Origin: Oscillospiraceae bacterium | GTDB taxonomy: Bacteria > Bacillota > Clostridia > Oscillospirales > CAG-272 | DNA: 32,724 nucleotides | NCBI GenBank assembly: GCA_015063545.1 | Contig: SVTX01000021.1 | Span: 1 to 32,724, forward strand | Reading direction: 5' to 3' | Part shown: positions 7,876 through 15,930 of the stretch, piece after piece | How the letters are laid out: every line of letters begins with the position of its first letter | Numbering within the stretch: the stretch's first letter is position 1 | Made by a program: the position numbers and the translations under genes | Notes under the pieces: model-generated | Databases searched by the model: none | What the model was told of the DNA's origin: nothing | What the model saw: the letters and a program-made list of their open reading frames with translations, nothing else

Positions 7876-8339
7876 TAAAGCTTATTGGCGGTTTGATGCT
7901 GGCATTGACGGGGGTGGTGCTGGCGGCATCCATTTACAGATTTGAACAGAAAAAGTTGAAGGTCATAGATGCGTTTATTGCTCTTTTATTTCATATCAAG
8001 GGGCAGATAGACTGCTTCTGTCTTCCTTTGTGCGACATAGTCGATAATATGCCGGGAGGGCTGGAGATACTGCGTGGGCGGAGATTGCCTTCGGATTTTG
8101 AGAGCATGCTTGAGGATAACAAAATATATCTTGACGAGGAATCATACCGTTTGCTTGAGTGCTTTTATCTGGAATTCGGCAGTATGTACAGGGAAGAACA
8201 GCTGAGAAGGTGTGACTATTACATTGAGGCTCTCGGTGAGCAACGAAGACAGCTTTTTGCCGATTTGCCCGCGAGAGCGAAGATAGGCGGAGCGCTTTGT
8301 ATATGCTCTGCGATAGGACTTCTTATAATTTTATGGTGA
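7872..8339 (+). CDS. spoIIIAB: Stage III sporulation protein AB
   Basis: A 155-residue protein with an N-terminal membrane helix (IKLIGGLMLALTGVVLAASI), a helical cytoplasmic middle part and a C-terminal helix (about 136-154). It resembles GspF-type platform proteins of secretion systems and is the expected partner of the SpoIIIAA ATPase. The ATG at 7872 overlaps the spoIIIAA stop (ATGA) and is spaced six bases from GGGTGA. An ATG at 7866 touches the ribosome-binding site and is less likely. Identified by position in the operon, length and topology. Confidence 0.9.
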   Translation: MIKLIGGLMLALTGVVLAASIYRFEQKKLKVIDAFIALLFHIKGQIDCFCLPLCDIVDNMPGGLEILRGRRLPSDFESMLEDNKIYLDEESYRLLECFYLEFGSMYREEQLRRCDYYIEALGEQRRQLFADLPARAKIGGALCICSAIGLLIILW

Positions 8340-8366
8340 TAATTTGAGAGAGGCAAGGAATAAAAG

Positions 8367-8561
8367 TTGGATATAGGAATAATTCTTAAGGTCGCGGGTG
8401 TGGGGATACTTGTTTCCGCCGCGTCACAGATACTTACAAAATCCGGCAGAGACGAGCAGGCGATGCTTGTCACGGTTTCGGGAATAATCGTAGTTCTTAT
8501 TATGCTCGTGCAGGAGATAGATGAGCTTTTCTCGCTGGTGCGCTCCGTATTTGGATTTTGA
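8367..8561 (+). CDS. spoIIIAC: Stage III sporulation protein AC
   Basis: A 64-residue protein with two membrane helices, matching the usual SpoIIIAC length. Typical residues include the opening MDIGIILKVAGVGILVSAAS and the KSGRDEQA loop. It is a small membrane subunit of the SpoIIIA complex. It uses a TTG start at 8367 with AAGGAA seven bases upstream. Its stop overlaps the ATG of spoIIIAD by one base. Confidence 0.92.
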   Translation: MDIGIILKVAGVGILVSAASQILTKSGRDEQAMLVTVSGIIVVLIMLVQEIDELFSLVRSVFGF

Positions 8562-8953
8562 TGTCGGGAATGTTTAAATTGCTGGGCGGCATAATGATAT
8601 GTGTCTGTGTCGCGGTGGTTATGAAAAGCGCGGGTAAGGACGTTTTTGACGTGATAAAGATCATATCCGGTGTCATAGTGGCGGGGATGGTGTTGCTCAG
8701 CGCCTCTCCGTTATTGGAATTCGCGTTTGATCTTGCTCAGGGAAGCAGGGTAAATACATACTTATCTGTGATGATAAAATCACTCGGCATAGCTTTTCTG
8801 ACACACATATGCGCTTCTGTTTGCAGAGATTGCGGAGAGAACACTATGGCGGGATATGCTGAGCTTGCGGGCAAGATAGAAATGCTGATAATATCTGTTC
8901 CTTTGATAGAGGAAGTAATAGGAGTTGCACAAAATTTAGTGGAAATGATATGA
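8561..8953 (+). CDS. spoIIIAD: Stage III sporulation protein AD
   Basis: A 130-residue protein of about four membrane helices, related in sequence to SpoIIIAC (KSAGKDVFDVIKIISGVIVAG). It is the next subunit of the mother cell-forespore channel. The ATG at 8561 sits in a TGATG overlap with spoIIIAC. The following gene begins with an ATGA overlap, so translation is coupled along the operon. Confidence 0.92.
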   Translation: MSGMFKLLGGIMICVCVAVVMKSAGKDVFDVIKIISGVIVAGMVLLSASPLLEFAFDLAQGSRVNTYLSVMIKSLGIAFLTHICASVCRDCGENTMAGYAELAGKIEMLIISVPLIEEVIGVAQNLVEMI

Positions 8954-10089
8954 AAAAAAGAGGATTAAAGGCGGGCTTGTTTTTTATAATTTTTCTATGT
9001 GTTTTCGGCGCGGCGACTATGGGAGTAGTTGCGCAGGAGCAAAAAATGCCCGATGAGTATAAGGATTATCTTGATGCTTTGCCGGACAGTGTGGTTGATG
9101 AATTGCCGGATGGGGCGCGTTCGGAGGATACTCAAAAGGTCTCGGACGCGGTATCTGAGATGAGTGGAGTGGAGTTTTTGCTGTCGGCGCTCTTTACAAG
9201 TCTTGGAAAGGGAGTTTCTGAAATTCTGCCCCACGTTGCGCTTTTAGTTGGCGTTATACTTGTGTCGGCAATAGGGGCGCTTTTGGCTACGCATATGTCA
9301 CCGTCAACTTCGGGTGTTATAGAGTTGTGTTCAAAGCTTTCCGTTTTTTTGGTTATCGGCAAGGTATCAATATCCGTGCTTGAGGATTTCAGAAGCTTTT
9401 TTTCATCTCTGGGCGGTGTTATAGCCGCGTTCATACCCTTGTCGGCAACTTTATATACCATGGGTGGAAATATCGGTTCTGCGGCTAAATCGGGATCCGG
9501 ATTGCTTTTGGTATTAGGTATTGTAGAGTTTATCTCGGGCGTGGTCGTTATACCGTTGTTTTGTTTCTGTCTTATAATGAGCATGGTGGGAAGCATGACA
9601 GCCACGGTCGGTGTAGGGGGCATGGGCGCATCAGTCAAGAAAATTTTTCTCGGCGCGCTTGGGGTTATAAGTATGATACTGAGCATGTCTCTTTCAACTC
9701 AGACCTTGATAGCCTCAAAGGCAGATAATCTGGCAATGAAGGGCGCGAGAATGTTTCTGGGCGGTATTCCCGTAACGGGTGGCGCGGTATCGTCGGGAAT
9801 AGGAACGTTAGCATCAAGTGTTGAGCTTATACGGGGAGTGGTCGGGATAGGCGGTATAATAGTCGTTATGCTAATGCTTTTGCCTATAATAATCGAGCTT
9901 TTGCTCATACGGTTGGTATATATGCTCCTTTCAAATTTCGCGGGCGCGCTCGGCATGTCGGGAGAACAACGAATGTTGTCGGAGATCTCCGAGCTTTACG
10001 GCATTCTGGAGGGTGTGAGTATAATGTGCTCTGCAATTTTTGTGATTGCAATGGCGGTATTGTGCAAAAGCTCGGCGGCTATAGGGTGA
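8950..10089 (+). CDS. spoIIIAE: Stage III sporulation protein AE
   Basis: A 379-residue polytopic membrane protein, the largest membrane subunit of the SpoIIIA complex. A signal-peptide-like N-terminus (KKRGLKAGLFFIIFLCVFGA, then VVAQE) is followed by an acidic extracellular stretch (about 32-75). About seven helices carry family-typical Gly/Ser-rich segments (GVGGMGASVKKIFLGALGVI; GARMFLGGIPVTGGAVSSGI). Length and order match the family. It begins in an ATGA overlap with spoIIIAD and is followed four bases later by spoIIIAF. Confidence 0.94.
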   Translation: MKKRGLKAGLFFIIFLCVFGAATMGVVAQEQKMPDEYKDYLDALPDSVVDELPDGARSEDTQKVSDAVSEMSGVEFLLSALFTSLGKGVSEILPHVALLVGVILVSAIGALLATHMSPSTSGVIELCSKLSVFLVIGKVSISVLEDFRSFFSSLGGVIAAFIPLSATLYTMGGNIGSAAKSGSGLLLVLGIVEFISGVVVIPLFCFCLIMSMVGSMTATVGVGGMGASVKKIFLGALGVISMILSMSLSTQTLIASKADNLAMKGARMFLGGIPVTGGAVSSGIGTLASSVELIRGVVGIGGIIVVMLMLLPIIIELLLIRLVYMLLSNFAGALGMSGEQRMLSEISELYGILEGVSIMCSAIFVIAMAVLCKSSAAIG

Positions 10090-10093
10090 AAAG

Positions 10094-10561
10094 ATGAAGG
10101 AATATTTAATAAGCTTGATGATATGCGCGTTGGCGGCATCGGTTGTGTGTTTTATGTCACCTTCCGATACGCTTGCCAGACATCAGAAATTTGTTGTCGG
10201 GTTGTGTATTGTGTGTGTTAGTATAAAGCCCACGGTGAGAGTTATAGAGTTTATACGGGATTTTGACGTTAAATTTTATATATCCGAGACAAGCTCGGAA
10301 AAATATTCGGACATGTGGGATGAATATCTTAATGACTACGGCGAGGAGGCGATACGGGATTACATCGTTAACGAATTGAAAGAAACGTTTGGCGTGGAAG
10401 CGGTCAAGATAAATATAAAGTTTGACGGACAGGGAGAGGGAGCATCTGTCGGGCAGATATACATAGAGCTTCCCTCAAACGCGATATTTAAGGATACCGC
10501 TAAAATGCAGGTGTATTTTGAAAAGATATTTTCCTGTCGGGTAGTAGTCGCAATAAATTGA
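10094..10561 (+). CDS. spoIIIAF: Stage III sporulation protein AF
   Basis: A 155-residue protein with two N-terminal membrane helices (about 5-22 and 32-50) and a C-terminal alpha/beta domain outside the membrane. The domain (FGVEAVKINIKFDGQGEGASVGQIYIEL) fits the ring-building fold expected in this family. GTGAAAAG precedes the ATG. The stop lies 14 bases before the start chosen for spoIIIAG. Confidence 0.9.
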   Translation: MKEYLISLMICALAASVVCFMSPSDTLARHQKFVVGLCIVCVSIKPTVRVIEFIRDFDVKFYISETSSEKYSDMWDEYLNDYGEEAIRDYIVNELKETFGVEAVKINIKFDGQGEGASVGQIYIELPSNAIFKDTAKMQVYFEKIFSCRVVVAIN

Positions 10562-10575
10562 AAGGAGTTTTGGGT

Positions 10576-11094
10576 ATGCAAAGAGCCGAGGACGTGTCGG
10601 GGGCAGTCAGACATATGAAAAAAAGCGGAGCGCTGTGGATAGTTATATGCGCGTTTGCGGTAGGGATCATTTTACTTATCATAGGCGGCAGTATAAAGGA
10701 CAGTGACGACGACGTGGAGATCCCGGACGCTCACGTGTACAGTTCGGAAAATTTTGATGCTTATAAGAGCAATCTGGCAAACAACATAAAAGCAACCTGC
10801 AGAAAAATCATCGGCGGGGGAGATGTAGTGGTGCTGTTGGATTTCAGCTCATCCGGGCAGATAGTTTACGCGCAGAATTCAAACGTCAGCTCGGACGGAG
10901 ACAGACGCGAGGAGTACGTTATTGTCGGGAACGGCTCGAATGCTCAGGCTTTGTACATCGGTCAGAGCTTTCCGTCACTTTCGGGAATAGGCGTGGTGTG
11001 TCCTTCCTCAACCCCACACGAGCTGCGGGAGAAAATATCCGGACTGCTTTCCGCGACCTACGGAATTCCGCTTACAAGAATTTATGTTATATAA
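10576..11094 (+). CDS. spoIIIAG: Stage III sporulation protein AG
   Basis: A 172-residue protein with one N-terminal membrane helix (about 19-38), an acidic linker and a soluble domain. The last 40 residues (GIGVVCPSSTPHELREKISGLLSATYG...RIYVI) are typical of SpoIIIAG, which forms a large ring in the intermembrane space. The ATG at 10576 is chosen because GGAG (10564-10567) lies eight bases upstream. In-frame TTG codons at 10558 and 10570 overlap or crowd that site. Confidence 0.92.
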   Translation: MQRAEDVSGAVRHMKKSGALWIVICAFAVGIILLIIGGSIKDSDDDVEIPDAHVYSSENFDAYKSNLANNIKATCRKIIGGGDVVVLLDFSSSGQIVYAQNSNVSSDGDRREEYVIVGNGSNAQALYIGQSFPSLSGIGVVCPSSTPHELREKISGLLSATYGIPLTRIYVI

Positions 11095-11150
11095 ATTTTC
11101 AAAGCAGGAATAAGTTATCCGGCAGGCAAATATAATGTAACAAGAAAAAA

Positions 11151-11170
11151 GACGGCAGACAAAAGCCGTC
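11151..11170 (+). other. Stem-loop between spoIIIAG and spoIIIAH
   Basis: GACGGC (11151-11156) and GCCGTC (11165-11170) form a perfect 6-bp stem with an 8-base A-rich loop, preceded by six A residues. An upstream TATCC (11116-11120) can also pair with GGATA (11171-11175) just before the spoIIIAH ribosome-binding site. Read on the minus strand it resembles a terminator, but no minus-strand gene precedes it. It may adjust spoIIIAH translation or message stability. Confidence 0.4.
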
Positions 11171-11191
11171 GGATATATGGAGGAGAGAGTA

Positions 11192-11794
11192 ATGGCATTT
11201 AAAGAGGGAATGGACTCGGTGAAAAAGTTTTTTCAAAAGATCGGCAAGAAAAATCTTGTCATAGTCGGCGCGGTATTGCTTATAGGAGTTGCGGTGCTTG
11301 CAAACTGGCTTATTTTCAGAGACACAAATGACGGATACGATTACAACGGCGGCGACGGAATGGTTGGTGTTTTGGACAATACCAAAGATCCCACGTCCGA
11401 TGAGAACGGAAACCAGACGGACAGCTCTACAGATACGTCTACAGACAGCTATTTTTCCTCGGTTCAGGTCAGCCGTCAAAGAGCGAGAGACGAGGCCATA
11501 GAGGTTCTCAATGCTGTTATTGAAAATGAAAATGCAACCGAACAGGTAAAGGCGGAAGCTGCAGCAGAGCTGGCGCAGATATCAGTTTGTATGCAGCAAG
11601 AAGCAAATATTGAGTCCATACTTGTGTCTAAGGGCTTTGAAAAATGCGTGGCTGTTATCAATGAGGACTCTGCAAATATCGTTGTAAAGTGTTCCGAAAC
11701 GCTCACTCCCGCCCAGCTTGCGCAGATCAATGCAGTCGTATATGAGCAGGCGGCGATAGAGCCCGTAAATATTTCAATAGTTGCAAAGGCATAA
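11192..11794 (+). CDS. spoIIIAH: Stage III sporulation protein AH
   Basis: A 200-residue protein with a single membrane helix (about 23-42, KNLVIVGAVLLIGVAVLANW), a Ser/Thr/Asp-rich linker (about 60-85) and a C-terminal YscJ/FliF-like ring domain. That domain has the family pattern RARDEAIEVL...AEAAAELAQIS and ends ...QAAIEPVNISIVAKA. It is the mother-cell half of the SpoIIIAH-SpoIIQ channel. The ATG at 11192 follows a strong GGAGGAGAG (11179-11187); an upstream ATG at 11177 overlaps that site. An intrinsic terminator closes the operon. Confidence 0.94.
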   Translation: MAFKEGMDSVKKFFQKIGKKNLVIVGAVLLIGVAVLANWLIFRDTNDGYDYNGGDGMVGVLDNTKDPTSDENGNQTDSSTDTSTDSYFSSVQVSRQRARDEAIEVLNAVIENENATEQVKAEAAAELAQISVCMQQEANIESILVSKGFEKCVAVINEDSANIVVKCSETLTPAQLAQINAVVYEQAAIEPVNISIVAKA

Positions 11795-11807
11795 TTTTTA
11801 TACATAG

Positions 11808-11836
11808 AAAGGCTTTCTTTACGGAAAGCCTTTTTT
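11808..11836 (+). terminator. Intrinsic terminator of spoIIIA operon
   Basis: AAAGGCTTTC (11808-11817) pairs with GAAAGCCTTT (11824-11833) across a 6-base loop, and the T-run extends to 11836. It lies 14 bases after the spoIIIAH stop. Confidence 0.92.
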
Positions 11837-11948
11837 GCTGTCGGCGGAATGTTTTGTGGGGAGAGAGAATTGTTTTGAAAAAATTAAATTAACCCAAGTG
11901 TGAGTTTCTGCATAAAATGTATTGAAATCTTATGTTTTGGGAGTGTGT

Positions 11949-13010
11949 ATGATAAAGTCGTTTTTTGCCGCATCGAATTCGGCGCAAGGATTTAAAAATT
12001 ATTACGGGGAGTGCTTTGCGCGCGCCGATAGACTTTTTATTGTCAAAGGCGGGCCGGGAACGGGGAAGAGTACTTTTATACGTCGGATAGCCGAACGGGC
12101 AAACGAAAATGGATTTGAGTGCGAGATGTATTTTTGTTCGTCCGACCACACCTCTTTAGACGGGGTTCTTTTTTTGAGCGATAACGGTCGGATAGGTGTT
12201 ATTGACGGTACACATCCTCATCCTTACGTTGAACGCCTGCCCGGATTACGCGAAGAAATTTTAAATACCGGCATGTTCTGGGACAGAAAACAGCTAGTTG
12301 GTAACAACGAAAATATCAGAAAGCTTTGCATGGAAAAAAACAGGCAGTATGACAGAGCATATCTGTATCTGAGAGCGTGCGGAAATCTTCGGGCGGTTAT
12401 AAATTCATATATTGAGGATATGCTTGATATCGACAAGATGAAGGCTTGTATTTCTCGCATGATGCGAGGGATCGGGAACGGAGACGGATACAAGAATCTT
12501 CCCGCGCTTGTAAACTGTATAGGAATGAAGGGCGAGGCGCATCTGGATACGTTTGAACGCGAAGCAGACAAAATATTCGTTTTGCGCGGCGATATGGGCG
12601 AAAGCGCCTTTTTGATTGAGCTTGATAAGTGTTTAAGAGATAAAGGGATGAGCATTCGCACGGCATATCATCCGATATATGACCGGGAAATAGAGGGAAT
12701 ATTCGTTGAAAAAATGAAATATTGGTTTGTAAATGAATCCGCGTTAACGAAAGATTGTGAGAAGAGTTTTTTGGAAAAAACAAAATATATAAACATGCAA
12801 AGATTTATATTCAAGGATCCGTCAAAGGCAGAAAAAGGAGACACAAGATATTGCCGCCGACTGCTTGATACGTGCGTACAGGAAGCGAAAAAATGCCTTG
12901 CGCGCGCGGGCGAGGCGCATTTTGAACTTGAAGAAATATACAAATCAAGCATGGATTTTGAGGCGTTGAACGCATATATGGATGAGAGCTGTCGGGAAAT
13001 GTTCGGCTGA
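11949..13010 (+). CDS. Duplicated P-loop ATPase (PRK06851-like), second P-loop degenerate
   Basis: A 353-residue soluble protein resembling the PRK06851-type ATPases of Clostridia and Bacilli, whose function is not established. The N-terminal half has DRLFIVKGG..., Walker A G34-GPGTGKST42, and the motif CSSDHTSLDGVLF followed by VIDGTHPHPYVE. The C-terminal half repeats this plan: D207-KIFVLRGDMG... aligns with the first P-loop strand, but the Walker A there reads GDMGESA, lacking the Gly-Lys-Ser core. The second site therefore probably cannot bind ATP normally. The ATG at 11949 has GGGAG five bases upstream. It has no visible partner gene. Its position after spoIIIA may hint at a sporulation link, but a terminator separates them. 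Confidence 0.75.
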   Translation: MIKSFFAASNSAQGFKNYYGECFARADRLFIVKGGPGTGKSTFIRRIAERANENGFECEMYFCSSDHTSLDGVLFLSDNGRIGVIDGTHPHPYVERLPGLREEILNTGMFWDRKQLVGNNENIRKLCMEKNRQYDRAYLYLRACGNLRAVINSYIEDMLDIDKMKACISRMMRGIGNGDGYKNLPALVNCIGMKGEAHLDTFEREADKIFVLRGDMGESAFLIELDKCLRDKGMSIRTAYHPIYDREIEGIFVEKMKYWFVNESALTKDCEKSFLEKTKYINMQRFIFKDPSKAEKGDTRYCRRLLDTCVQEAKKCLARAGEAHFELEEIYKSSMDFEALNAYMDESCREMFG

Positions 13011-13030
13011 GCTTATTTTGTGCTTCCCAC

Positions 13031-13059
13031 TTGACAATGTCTGTCCTGTGTGATATAAT
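13031..13059 (+). promoter_or_regulatory. Consensus sigma-A promoter of LRR lipoprotein gene
   Basis: TTGACA (13031-13036) and TATAAT (13054-13059) with exactly 17 bases between them: a full-consensus promoter, about 65 bases before the ATG at 13126. Confidence 0.92.
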
Positions 13060-13125
13060 ATTACAGTTAATCTATTATGTGACCGCTTTTATTACATTAG
13101 GGCGAGTTGTGCGAAAGGAAGTAAA

Positions 13126-13749
13126 ATGAAAAAAATATCTTTATTGTTGGTTTTGGTGCTTGCTTTGAGTGTTTGTTTCTCTGCATGTAACAAAAAGCAG
13201 AAAGACTCCCAGCAGGCTACACAGGCACCCACACAGCAGCAGGAAGGAACAAACAAGGAGCCTCAGAAAGAGCCCTGTACAAAGGAAATGAAATATAAGC
13301 TCAACGCCGACGGAGAGAGCTATGCGCTCGTAAGCGTTGGAGAATGCACTTGTGAAAACGTTACTGTTCCCGAGACATATAAGGGCTTGCCCGTAACGTC
13401 TATAGGAACGGCGCAGGCAGGTCAGGCATTCCGAAATTGCCTTACACTTAAGAGCATAGTTATTCCCTCAAGCATCAAGGAAATATATGCGTCGTCATTT
13501 GCATCTTGCGCAAACCTTGAAAAGGTAGTGCTTCCCTCAACTCTTACAGGTATAGGTGCAAGAGCATTTTACGGATGTAATGCTCTTAAGACAATAACTA
13601 TTCCCTCCGGTGTTGAATATATAGGCGAGAATGCATTTGCGTCTTGCAAGGAGCTGACTATAAACTGTGAGCATGCAGCAGCTCCTTCGGAGTGGCACAT
13701 AAATTGGAACTCATCCGATTGTCCCGTGGTTTGGGGATATAACGGATAA
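13126..13749 (+). CDS. Leucine-rich-repeat (BspA-type) lipoprotein
   Basis: A 207-residue predicted lipoprotein. The signal peptide MKKISLLLVLVLALSVCFSAC ends in a lipobox-like FSAC with Cys21 as the lipidated residue. A Gln/Lys-rich, low-complexity linker (about 22-52) follows. Then come about four BspA-type leucine-rich repeats (LRR_5 family), with the rhythm L..I.IPSS...I...F..C, for example LKSIVIPSSIKEIYASSFASC and LEKVVLPSTLTGIGARAFYGC. Such domains usually mediate binding to host or cell-surface ligands. It is a single-gene unit with a full-consensus promoter and a terminator, so constitutive expression is likely. The ligand is unknown. Confidence 0.88.
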   Translation: MKKISLLLVLVLALSVCFSACNKKQKDSQQATQAPTQQQEGTNKEPQKEPCTKEMKYKLNADGESYALVSVGECTCENVTVPETYKGLPVTSIGTAQAGQAFRNCLTLKSIVIPSSIKEIYASSFASCANLEKVVLPSTLTGIGARAFYGCNALKTITIPSGVEYIGENAFASCKELTINCEHAAAPSEWHINWNSSDCPVVWGYNG

Positions 13750-13764
13750 TAAACATAGGCAAAT

Positions 13765-13791
13765 AAAAAAGCGGTGTAACACCGCTTTTTT
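13765..13791. terminator. Bidirectional terminator between LRR lipoprotein and pgsA
   Basis: AAAAAAGCGGTG pairs with CACCGCTTTTTT around a TAA loop. It gives a U-tract on both strands and lies between two convergent genes. Confidence 0.93.
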
Positions 13792-13792
13792 G

Positions 13793-14422
13793 TTATTTTT
13801 CGGGGTCGAGGTATTTCCACGCGCCCTTGATGTAGTTTATTCCCGAGAGAATGGTGAAAATTATCATAACTCCCGTCATAAAGAAGGTCAGAGGAGGGAA
13901 CTTGCATACCCAGCCGCAAATACCGAGGCTTGAGTAGATAACGGGCTCGACTATTGCCGCAACTACCGCGATTATCTGAGTTACAGTCTTTATCTTGCCG
14001 AGCATATTCGCCGCGATAACGACGTTCTTTTTTGACGACGCGATAAGTCTTATCGAGGTGACCGCAAGCTCACGGAACACAACTATTACAAGCGCCGCAA
14101 AATAGAGGGTTGCGATATTTCTGTTTGCTACCATTGCGTTGTAGTAGAATATGCATACCATAGCTCCGATTACCATGAACTTATCGGCAAGGGGATCGAG
14201 AAATTTTCCGAAATCCGTGACGAGATTGTATTTTCTCGCTATCTTGCCGTCGAGCATATCCGTAAGGGAAGCTGCTATAAACAGTACTGCTCCGGCTATC
14301 TGAAGTATGGTATTAACAGCGCCGTCTACTTTTACAAAGCAGGGAACAAGCATGACTGCCATGAATATCGGTACCATGATAAGTCTGAGTACCGAAAGTT
14401 TGTTTGGAAGATTCATTTTCAT
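13793..14422 (-). CDS. pgsA: CDP-diacylglycerol-glycerol-3-phosphate 3-phosphatidyltransferase
   Basis: A 209-residue integral membrane enzyme making phosphatidylglycerophosphate, the committed step to phosphatidylglycerol. The CDP-alcohol phosphatidyltransferase signature is complete: D58-G59-KIA-R63, eight residues, G72, then D76 and D80. Several hydrophobic helices surround it. Phosphatidylglycerol is also the lipid donor for Lgt. It follows rimO with a 21-base gap on the same strand, a pairing common in Clostridia. GGTG lies seven bases before the ATG; a second ATG two codons on is possible. The stop lies next to the shared bidirectional terminator. Confidence 0.95.
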   Translation of the reverse strand: MKMNLPNKLSVLRLIMVPIFMAVMLVPCFVKVDGAVNTILQIAGAVLFIAASLTDMLDGKIARKYNLVTDFGKFLDPLADKFMVIGAMVCIFYYNAMVANRNIATLYFAALVIVVFRELAVTSIRLIASSKKNVVIAANMLGKIKTVTQIIAVVAAIVEPVIYSSLGICGWVCKFPPLTFFMTGVMIIFTILSGINYIKGAWKYLDPEK

Positions 14423-14443
14423 ATCTTTTCACCAAAGCCTTTC

Positions 14444-15793
14444 TTATTTACTCGTCGCAAAGCCGTAGAGGTCGTAGTCCACTACCTTGCGAATCTTTAC
14501 GTTGACGAACTCGCCTGAAAAAATCTTTTTGTCGGACTTGAAGAACACCTTGCCGTCTATTTCGGGAGCGTCTGCCTCGCTTCTGCCAAAGTAGGTCTCG
14601 CTCACGGGATCGTAATCTTCGCAAAGAACGGTTACGGTCTTGCCGACCTTTTGTTTGTTTTGCTCGTAGTTGATATCCAACTGACTGCGCATGAGAATGT
14701 CCATTCTGTCCTGCTTTACCTGCTCGTCTATCTGACCGTCAAAGTCGTAGGCGGGAGTGCCTTCCTCGCGCGAGTAGGTGAACACGCCCGCGTGCTCGAA
14801 TCTTGCCTCCTTGATAAACTCGGCAAGCTCGCAGAAATCCTCCTCGGTCTCGCCCGGGAAGCCCACGATGAAGGTGGTTCTGATAGTTATATCGGGTATC
14901 TCGCGACGCAGGGTGGAGACTACCTCGCGAATGAGCTGACCGTTTCCGTGGCGGTTCATTCTTTTAAGGACAGAATCGCTTATATGCTGAAGCGGGAGGT
15001 CGATATATTTAAGAATTCTGGGATTATCTCTGAACTCGGCAACGAATCCTTCCGTTATCTTATCGGGATAGCAGTAAAGCACGCGTATCCATGGGATATT
15101 CGTTTCCTCTGTGATCTTATGCAGCAGCTTATCAAGACAGTACTCGCCGTAAAGGTCTTTTCCGTATCTCGTGGTGTCCTGCGCGATGATAGTCAGCTCC
15201 TTGACACCCATCTCGTCAAGCTCTTTTGCTTCTGATATAAGGTCTTCCATAGGACGGCTGCGGAATTTTCCTCTTATGCCGGGAATCGCGCAGTACGTAC
15301 AGTGATTATCACAGCCCTCGGATATCTTGAGATATGCGGCATATTCAGGTGTTGTAAGAATTCTGTCCCCGCCGAGCGGCACTGTGTTTTTATCCTTGCA
15401 TGAATAAAAACGTTCCTTTTTGCCGCGCTTTTTTCCGATATTTGCCGCAATGGAATCTATAGCCTGTACGATGTCGTGTATGCTTCCGACACCGAGAACC
15501 GCATCTACCTCAGGAAATTCTTCGAGTATTTCCTTGCCGTAACGCTCTGCCATACAGCCGGTCACGATAATGCCCTTGAGACCGTTGTGCTCCTTGAGCC
15601 ACGCGATATCAAGTATGTTGTCTATCGCTTCTTTTTTTGCGGATTCTATGAATGCGCATGTGTTTATTATAACTATTTCCGCCTCGGTCTCCTCAGGGGT
15701 TATTTCATGCCCCGCCGAAGCTACCATGTGGAGCATGACCTCGGTATCCAGCTGATTCTTAGGACAGCCGAGAGATATAAATCCAATTTTCAT
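14444..15793 (-). CDS. rimO: Ribosomal protein S12 methylthiotransferase
   Basis: A 449-residue radical-SAM enzyme that adds a methylthio group to a conserved aspartate of ribosomal protein S12. The N-terminal UPF0004 domain opens MKIGFISLGCPKNQLDTEV and has three cluster-binding cysteines (C10, C46, C80). The radical-SAM CxxxCxxC is C161, C165, C168 in EGCDNHCTYCAIPGIRGKFR. A TRAM RNA-binding domain forms the last ~65 residues. The SLGCPKNQ.D motif separates RimO from its tRNA-modifying relative MiaB. GAGG precedes the ATG at 15793. It is co-transcribed with pgsA. Both Fe-S clusters are oxygen-sensitive, which fits an anaerobe. Confidence 0.96.
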   Translation of the reverse strand: MKIGFISLGCPKNQLDTEVMLHMVASAGHEITPEETEAEIVIINTCAFIESAKKEAIDNILDIAWLKEHNGLKGIIVTGCMAERYGKEILEEFPEVDAVLGVGSIHDIVQAIDSIAANIGKKRGKKERFYSCKDKNTVPLGGDRILTTPEYAAYLKISEGCDNHCTYCAIPGIRGKFRSRPMEDLISEAKELDEMGVKELTIIAQDTTRYGKDLYGEYCLDKLLHKITEETNIPWIRVLYCYPDKITEGFVAEFRDNPRILKYIDLPLQHISDSVLKRMNRHGNGQLIREVVSTLRREIPDITIRTTFIVGFPGETEEDFCELAEFIKEARFEHAGVFTYSREEGTPAYDFDGQIDEQVKQDRMDILMRSQLDINYEQNKQKVGKTVTVLCEDYDPVSETYFGRSEADAPEIDGKVFFKSDKKIFSGEFVNVKIRKVVDYDLYGFATSK

Positions 15794-15894
15794 ATAAGCC
15801 TCGCTTTTGTTTTATCTAACATTTAATTTTATCACACAAGCGCTAAAAAGTCAATAGAAGTATTGAAAAATGGATCATAATATGAATTTTTGAG

Positions 15895-15923
15895 TTGACA
15901 TGGCTTGTTTTTTTTGATATAAT
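15895..15923 (+). promoter_or_regulatory. Consensus promoter of RNase P RNA
   Basis: TTGACA (15895-15900) and TATAAT (15918-15923) with a 17-base spacer, directly before the RNA gene. Predicted start of transcription is about 15930. Confidence 0.93.
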
Positions 15924-15930
15924 ACTGTTT

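Noticed and set aside
11837..11948. CATAAAAT near 11910 as a sporulation sigma-factor -10 box
   Set aside because: No matching -35 element at the right spacing; the A/T-rich context makes it unconvincing.
14651..15235. Plus-strand frame opposite rimO
   Set aside because: rimO on the minus strand is a full-length, motif-complete gene; the opposite frame is a shadow.
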